Shown here: one piece after another, positions 59,045 to 64,000 of the stretch
How the letters are laid out: the number at the start of each line of letters is the position of its first letter
Numbering within the stretch: position 1 is the stretch's first letter
NCBI GenBank assembly: GCA_018402345.1
Contig: JAGYIV010000008.1
Span: forward strand, 558,001 to 622,000
Direction of reading: 5' to 3'
Length of the DNA stretch: 64,000 bases
DNA from: Terrimicrobiaceae bacterium
GTDB lineage: Bacteria; Verrucomicrobiota; Verrucomicrobiia; Chthoniobacterales; Terrimicrobiaceae
The notes under the pieces: model-generated
Seen by the model: only the letters and a program-made list of their open reading frames with translations
Databases searched by the model: none
What the model was told of the DNA's origin: nothing
Translations under genes and position numbers: made by a program

Positions 59045-59904
59045 ATCGTGCCGAGCTGGTTGAAGAAAAACATTCCAAATTGAGCATTCGAAAACAATGC
59101 AAGCTACTGCATGTCAGTCGATCCAATCTCTATTACGAGCGAGTTCCGGAAAAGAGCGAGGACCGCGCAGCCATGAAGACGATGGACAAAATCTACACCG
59201 AGGATCCGTGTTTGGGCACACGGAAGCTTGTCACGGTTTTGGAGCGCGATCACGGGCTGAAAATGAACCGCAAACGCATCCAGAGGCTGCGACGTTCAAT
59301 GGGGCTGGAAACGATCTGGTGCCAACCCCGGCGCATGAGAACGAGTTGCCCGGACGCCACCCATCGCAAATACCCCTACCTTTTGAGGGGATTTGTGAGC
59401 AGGCACGCCGATCAAGTTTGGGCGTCGGACATCACCTATATCCCGATGGGCCAGGGCCATGCCTACCTGTGCGCGGTGATGGACTGGCACACCCGCTACG
59501 TTCTGGGTTGGGCGATCTCCAACACGATGGACGCCGCACTGGTGCACGAAGCCCTCGATATGGCGCACGCCAACGGCGGGAAACTGCCCGAGATATTCAA
59601 CACCGATCAGGGCAGCCAATTTACCTCGCCGCAGTGGACCGGAAGGCTCGAAAAGATGGGCATCCGGGTGAGCATGGACGGCAAGGGGCGTTGGATGGAC
59701 AACGTATTCGTCGAGCGGTTGTGGAGGAGCCTCAAACACGAGGAAGTGTATTTGAAAAGCTACCAAACGGTGGGCGAGGCGCGCACCGGCATCGGTCGCT
59801 GGATCGAACGCTACAACACGTGGAGACCGCACGCCGAACTGGGCAACCGCACCCCCGCGAAGGCCTATCAGGAAGAGCGGGAAAACAAACGCACCGCGGC
59901 ATGA
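59041..59904 (+). CDS. IS3-family transposase OrfB (DDE integrase core)
   Basis: 287 residues with an rve integrase core. First Asp is in VWASDITYIPMG, second in NTDQGSQFTS, and Glu 35 residues later in MDNVFVERLWRSLKHEEVY; the D,D(35)E triad is intact. The N-terminal region has the IS3 HTH_21-like segment (DPCLGTRKLVTVLERDHGLKMNRKRIQRLRR). GTG start at 59041, or translated as OrfAB by frameshifting. The element appears functional. Confidence 0.95.
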   Translation: MNRAELVEEKHSKLSIRKQCKLLHVSRSNLYYERVPEKSEDRAAMKTMDKIYTEDPCLGTRKLVTVLERDHGLKMNRKRIQRLRRSMGLETIWCQPRRMRTSCPDATHRKYPYLLRGFVSRHADQVWASDITYIPMGQGHAYLCAVMDWHTRYVLGWAISNTMDAALVHEALDMAHANGGKLPEIFNTDQGSQFTSPQWTGRLEKMGIRVSMDGKGRWMDNVFVERLWRSLKHEEVYLKSYQTVGEARTGIGRWIERYNTWRPHAELGNRTPAKAYQEERENKRTAA

Positions 59905-60150
59905 TCCAGCAGAGCAAAGCACACAACACCCACCCCCACCGCGCGCTCGATTTTTTCTCCTCCGCTACGGGCCCGCGCAGGCCTCTGCGCTACGCTCCGA
60001 GGCCAGCCGGGCCCTGCGCTCCGGAGAAAAAATCGAACTACTCCCTCACGGGAGTTGAAACAACAACTCAACCCAGATAACAACAAATCCTCTCCAACCC
60101 ATTACCTCTTATTTCCACTGCCAAGTGGTTCAAAGATTGGGTCCACCTCA

Positions 60151-60221
60151 ATTCACCGCTCAGACACTCTTCTTTTCGATCAAAAAAGCCAGATTTAAGA
60201 AATATGTCAATGTGTGGGACT
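60151..60221. repeat. Dispersed repeat R, copy 2, right part
   Basis: Starts with the duplicated ATT and continues CACTCTTCTTTTC ... ATATGTCAATGTGTGGGACT as in copy 1. The last 20 bases also recur at about 58511-58530, on the other side of the IS element. Confidence 0.75.
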
Positions 60222-60230
60222 GACATTTCA

Positions 60231-60989
60231 TTAGAACGATAACTCGACATATAAGCTTTCGTCATTTCGTGTTTCGCGATCGAGAGCTGAGAGTTCCGGC
60301 ACAGCTCCACTTTGGTAGGTGCATTTTTTTGCCAACTCCGGAGTGAAGCCAGCGAGTCCCGCTGTGAATTTTAACTCTTCAAAATCATAAATATGCTGAT
60401 GCCCCCACATGCGGAATATTTGGTTAACCAACCACGCACGGCGCTGAGGGATATTTTGCACGCCCATTGAGTTTAATCGACGGATGTGCTCTTTAAAAAA
60501 CAAAGACTCAGGGTCCAAGTAGCCTCGAATATATTTCTCAAGATCAGGGGTGCTCACTCTCATGAGACCGCCCTGCTTGAGGAGTCGCCTCATATCTTTG
60601 AACCACGCAACGGCAACATTTTGTGGAATGTGCTCGATAAAATGCTCTGAGTAAATCCATTCAAAGCTCGAATCTTCGACTGGAAATGATTTGGTGGCAT
60701 CAAATTGAAAGTAGAAATAGGTATCATCAATCAAAGTTAGACCACCCACTTGCGTAGCAATCCCACGCTCATCAGAAAACGCCATCGAATCTGTGTTTAG
60801 AAAACCAGCTTTTAAATTCGCTCCTGAACCGCAATGAAGACCTCGAAGGGAAAGTGACGAAAGCAAAGTGCTCCCAAAGGGAGGTAAGTGGGGCAAAAGG
60901 TCGATCTTTTTGAACCTCATGTGATGAAAGATTTTTGAACCATCCTCGAGAGGAAGAATTGCCAACCGGGTATGTTCCGGTTGAACCAA
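60231..60989 (-). CDS. SAM-dependent methyltransferase-like protein
   Basis: 252 residues in a class I methyltransferase order. A glycine-containing first motif (LHCGSGANLKAGFLNTDS) is followed by an acidic loop region (FDATKSFPVEDSSFEWIYSEHFIEHI) and the helix-strand VAWFKDMRRLLKQGGLMRVSTPDLEKYI, as in small methyltransferases near surface-polysaccharide genes. The start is uncertain (60989, or an ATG nearer MRFKKIDLL). GC is lower than the core genome. It lies alone between the IS element and the RTX gene. Confidence 0.78.
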   Translation of the reverse strand: MVQPEHTRLAILPLEDGSKIFHHMRFKKIDLLPHLPPFGSTLLSSLSLRGLHCGSGANLKAGFLNTDSMAFSDERGIATQVGGLTLIDDTYFYFQFDATKSFPVEDSSFEWIYSEHFIEHIPQNVAVAWFKDMRRLLKQGGLMRVSTPDLEKYIRGYLDPESLFFKEHIRRLNSMGVQNIPQRRAWLVNQIFRMWGHQHIYDFEELKFTAGLAGFTPELAKKCTYQSGAVPELSALDRETRNDESLYVELSF

Positions 60990-61079
60990 TCTCTGCTAAA
61001 GGAGATTGCGGACATTTTTTGCAGTATAAAAGATTTGCAGAAAGCGACTGTCATAGAGCGCCGCTACAGGGCTTTGCGC

Positions 61080-64000
61080 TTATACGAAACTTCCATGGGT
61101 TGATTTGAGATTTGCGGTAGTCAGCTCGACCGAGGAAGTGATGGCGGCGATGAGATTGTCTCCTTCTTCCAAGGTGCCGTTGTTGTTTGAGTCGCGATAG
61201 AGGTAGTAATTTGATCCCGCAATCGGCCCATACAGCGCATCGCCGACGAGGTAGCCATTGCTATTTAGGTTACCAGGGTCTTCAGGCAGCGTTTTTAATT
61301 GGAGTTGATCACCCGCCGCAAAATCCGTTATCAGGACATAATCTCCTGCTCCCGCAGCCGTATTGTAGTAGGCATTGCTGGCATCCCCGAGAACGAAGGT
61401 GTCTGCACCGGAACCACCCGTGAGCGTGTCGATTTGGTTTGCGCCGGCAGAAATCGCTGAGGTTCCTTGAATCCAATCCGCTCCAGTCCCACCGCTGATC
61501 GAGTCATTGCCACCCCCCGACAGCAGCGAGTCATCGCCTTCTCCGCCCACCAAGGTTACAGCGATTGTGTAAGCAGTAGCGTTGAGGGTGTCGTTGCCTG
61601 TGCCGCCAGTGATTGTGGCGATTCCGGCTGTGACCGCATTTGTGCCGAGTGTGATACTGTTATCGCCATTTGCTGTTGTTAGCTTTTCAACCGAGGACCA
61701 GTCTTTGAAATAGGAATCAACTAAAGTTGCAGCGGCGTTGGATAGCAAAGCGGTATCAAAAGTGGTCTGACCTCCGCCGATGAAGACGAGATCGGTTTGT
61801 AGACTCGAATCAAATGTGAGCGAATCGTTGCCGGTGCCGCCGATGACAGTGGCGATCCCTGCCGCCCCGGCGTTCGCCCCCAGCGTGATTTCGTTGGCCC
61901 TATTTGCCAAAACCAACGTTTCGATCGAGGTTTTATCCTCGAAAGTGTCATCGCCAACAATTTGCTCATCTTCTGTTAAAGTAAGCGTATCCGAGGCAGC
62001 CGTTCCTGTAATGAAGGCTGTCCGCGCTTCATTCGCTGAAGCGAAGACAAAATTCAAGGCCCGATCTTCGGTATCCGGATCACCGTCGCTGAAACCGGAT
62101 GCATCCAACACATCCCCAGCGTGGGAATATACAGTAGTAATACCAGCCAAGTAAGCAGTAAGGGCAAATGTGTAGCTCGCATTTGAGTTAGCTTCGGTTA
62201 CAAAGTTCTCAATCGCGCCGATATCGCCCGCCAAATTCACCGAGCCAACACGGACGAATTGATTGTCTGCGAAGGCACCAGCGACATCCGTCACCGTCAG
62301 CGTATCGGACCCACTCCCGCCAACAAGCGAGGCTGCGGTCGCATCAGTGCTCAACTTCGTGGCATCCATCACGAAATTGATGCCCGTGGTGTTGGCGAGC
62401 ATGCTGATGGTGTCGAAGCCCGACCCACCATAGATCGTCGAGAGTCCCGCATCGTTCCCAAGGACCACAAAGTTGTTGCCGCCTTGGAGTTGAAGCGCTT
62501 CAAATGTTCCATTGAGGGAAGTGATGGAGCGCGCTTGTGAGCTGACAATCTGGAGCGTGTCATTTCCGCCTCCACCGATGAACACCAAGTTTGCCAGCGC
62601 CCCAAAGGAGGTGAGAAGCAAGTCGTCTCCCAAGCCACTTGCAACGGTCAAGGCCCCAGCAAACGCCGTTACATCAATCGTATCATTGCCATCTGACATG
62701 GTCAGAGTGTCCAAACCGGTCCCTTGGGCCGTCGCACCAAGCGTGACGGTGTTATCCGATGCAGTCCGCATGAAAACAGAGCCGATATTGCCTTGATACA
62801 TGCGGGCGAAATCGACGTCCTCCAAGACGCCCCCATCCAAAATCACAGCTCCCGGAGTATTTCCGCCAATAATTTTTGCGTATTCGAAATTATCCGTCGT
62901 GCCGACCAGCGTGTAGCCCGCCCCAGCACTCAGATCGACCGTGATAACGTCGTCATCGCCCGCTGGCGTGTAAAGCACGCTGCTGCTCATATCGATCGTA
63001 TCGCGCCCCGTGCCGCCAATGATCGTTTCGAAGCCGGCATTCACAAATGTATCGGCAAACAAAAACCGGTTGTTGCCATTGGCCGTGCGCAGGACTTCTA
63101 TGCCATGGAGATTATCGACATTTTCGTCGGTCACCGACACGCCGTCACGGGAGAACTTGAGGGTATCAATCCCTTCTCCGCCGACCAATGTTGTCATGTT
63201 TGAGAGATAATCTTGGTCGGTGACTTGGAAGAGGACGCCCGCCGTGCCGTAGGCAGCGGTGTTGAAGGTATTCCCCGTGCCATTGTCAGAGCCTTCCCCG
63301 CCAACAAGCGTCCGGATGCCGGCGACAAGCGCATCAAGCCCGAGCACGATATCATTTCCGGCTGCATTAAACTCAAGGGTGCCGATTTTGGACAGCGAGG
63401 ACAGATTTCCATCAACTATCGTCGCATCGTTCGTGAATGCAAGTGTATCAAGACCATTGGAACCACCCATGATAGAGTTTGTTCCGACATCGCCGATCAC
63501 AAACTTATTTCCCCCGGCCGATCCGCCGATGAGGGTGTTGGTATGGCTCGTTGCAGACCCCAGCAACCTCGCCCCCGAACTGGCGCTGGCATCGATCGTG
63601 ATTCCCACGGCATAGGCACTGGCATCAATCGTATCCGCACCCGTCCCGCCGACCACTGTGGCAATGCCTTTGCTTCGGGCGATTGCGCCAAGAGTAATGC
63701 GGTTGCCGATAGCGGCGCTGCCGAGCTGGAGTTGCTCGATGCTGGAAATGTTGTTGAACGCCGAGTCGCCGAGGGTCTGGGCGCCAGCGAGGAGTTGGAT
63801 CGTATCCACACCGGTGTTTCCTGTGATCTGGCTGTTTTGCAGATTCGCGCCGTTTTTGATTTGGAAGAGGTTGCCATCCAATCCTCCCAGCAGACTATCA
63901 CTGCCGTTGCTGGCCCCCATGATCCATGTCAAAGGATTCGCATTCGTGTTGTAGCCTGCGGCATGGATCGTGTTCGGCCCGGTGCCGCCGACGATTGTGG
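61080..64000 (-). CDS. Large RTX-like calcium-binding repeat protein, 5' end outside window
   Basis: The frame stays open to the last base, so the protein is longer than the 973 or so residues seen here. It is built of imperfect repeats around TIVGGTGNDTI / TLVGGEGDDSLL, i.e. glycine-aspartate RTX-type motifs spaced by beta-strand stretches such as NSITLGTNAVTAGIATITGG. Near the end are tight RTX nonapeptides (GGEGDDSLLSGGGNDSISGG), a C-terminal block (FVLGDASNAYYNTAAGAGDY, VLITDFAAGDQLQL) and an EF-hand-like loop DSNNNGTLEEGD. This C terminus resembles cyanobacterial haemolysin-type proteins, which are usually exported by type I secretion. No transporter genes are in view. Confidence 0.85.
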   Translation of the reverse strand, partial: TIVGGTGPNTIHAAGYNTNANPLTWIMGASNGSDSLLGGLDGNLFQIKNGANLQNSQITGNTGVDTIQLLAGAQTLGDSAFNNISSIEQLQLGSAAIGNRITLGAIARSKGIATVVGGTGADTIDASAYAVGITIDASASSGARLLGSATSHTNTLIGGSAGGNKFVIGDVGTNSIMGGSNGLDTLAFTNDATIVDGNLSSLSKIGTLEFNAAGNDIVLGLDALVAGIRTLVGGEGSDNGTGNTFNTAAYGTAGVLFQVTDQDYLSNMTTLVGGEGIDTLKFSRDGVSVTDENVDNLHGIEVLRTANGNNRFLFADTFVNAGFETIIGGTGRDTIDMSSSVLYTPAGDDDVITVDLSAGAGYTLVGTTDNFEYAKIIGGNTPGAVILDGGVLEDVDFARMYQGNIGSVFMRTASDNTVTLGATAQGTGLDTLTMSDGNDTIDVTAFAGALTVASGLGDDLLLTSFGALANLVFIGGGGNDTLQIVSSQARSITSLNGTFEALQLQGGNNFVVLGNDAGLSTIYGGSGFDTISMLANTTGINFVMDATKLSTDATAASLVGGSGSDTLTVTDVAGAFADNQFVRVGSVNLAGDIGAIENFVTEANSNASYTFALTAYLAGITTVYSHAGDVLDASGFSDGDPDTEDRALNFVFASANEARTAFITGTAASDTLTLTEDEQIVGDDTFEDKTSIETLVLANRANEITLGANAGAAGIATVIGGTGNDSLTFDSSLQTDLVFIGGGQTTFDTALLSNAAATLVDSYFKDWSSVEKLTTANGDNSITLGTNAVTAGIATITGGTGNDTLNATAYTIAVTLVGGEGDDSLLSGGGNDSISGGTGADWIQGTSAISAGANQIDTLTGGSGADTFVLGDASNAYYNTAAGAGDYVLITDFAAGDQLQLKTLPEDPGNLNSNGYLVGDALYGPIAGSNYYLYRDSNNNGTLEEGDNLIAAITSSVELTTANLKSTHGSFV

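Larger units (their letters stand above)
58663..60150 (+). mobile_element. IS3-family insertion sequence, 1488 bp
   Basis: Bounded by imperfect terminal inverted repeats TGAGCGGGACCC (left) and TGAGGTGGACCC (right, reverse complement) with TG...CA ends, and by a 3-bp target duplication ATT (58660-58662 and 60151-60153). It holds overlapping orfA and orfB with an intact DDE transposase. The 245 bp after orfB include a large inverted repeat (TCGATTTTTTCTCC / GGAGAAAAAATCGA) that may end transcription. It interrupts a copy of repeat R, which fixes its boundaries. Confidence 0.9.

Overview
The window looks like a chromosomal segment of a member of the Verrucomicrobiota. The 16S rRNA gene carries, at 4891-4908, the exact target of the Verrucomicrobiales-type EUB338-III probe (GCTGCCACCCGTAGGTGT). 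The gene content agrees: a PEP-CTERM sorting signal in a decayed gene, several ExbB/ExbD-type channels, LptE and other outer-membrane assembly factors of a diderm, monomeric isocitrate dehydrogenase, and high GC content with frequent ATGA/TAATG overlaps. Genus and species cannot be assigned from reading alone.

Layout. 1-6.2 kb: a complete rRNA operon on the minus strand (16S, tRNA-Ile(GAT), tRNA-Ala(TGC), 23S, 5S) with a candidate promoter at 5571-5598. 6.2-30 kb: dense housekeeping and envelope genes. These are pyruvate phosphate dikinase, a ROK sugar kinase, an ExbB-ExbD-TonB set with a long Pro-rich spacer, two glycosyltransferases (one GpgS-like), an eight-gene minus-strand envelope cluster (zinc-ribbon MotA/TolQ protein, two ExbD-like partners, NlpC/P60 protein, BamD-like and LptE-like proteins, RsmI, DUF2752), PolX, a LysM protein with a degenerate L,D-transpeptidase domain, a polysaccharide deacetylase, a NusG paralogue and phosphoglycerate mutase. 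30-34.4 kb: an accessory, decaying stretch with hipBA and its operator-like repeats, remnants of a PEP-CTERM protein and an alpha-L-rhamnosidase, a dispersed ~290-bp repeat and two minisatellites. 34.4-42.7 kb: membrane proteins, gamma-glutamyltransferase plus bicupin, queH, mazEF, a CNNM/CBS protein and phosphofructokinase.

42.7-52.3 kb is the most interesting part. Seven overlapping minus-strand genes (epimerase, YaiO-type beta-barrel, HEAT-repeat membrane protein, processive family-2 glycosyltransferase, UDP-sugar dehydrogenase, GH16 glycanase, degenerate-GGDEF/EAL protein) stand back to back with a membrane diguanylate cyclase. Together they supply precursor synthesis, polymerisation, trimming, a candidate outer-membrane exit and c-di-GMP control. 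This looks like a synthase-dependent exopolysaccharide secretion system that does not match the Bcs, Pel, Pga or Alg layouts.

52.4-64 kb: monomeric isocitrate dehydrogenase, then a second accessory stretch: an AAA/DUF4143 ATPase, a frameshifted nucleotidyltransferase, an unknown protein, a PIN-domain remnant, an intact 1488-bp IS3-family element with its target duplication, a methyltransferase and the 3' part of a large RTX-like gene that runs off the window.

Four genes (glycosyltransferase at 13.3 kb, rsmI, NlpC/P60 protein, nucleotidyltransferase) are broken by single-base changes in short homopolymers. This could be residual sequencing error or real decay. All family assignments come from reading the translations; no database search was run.
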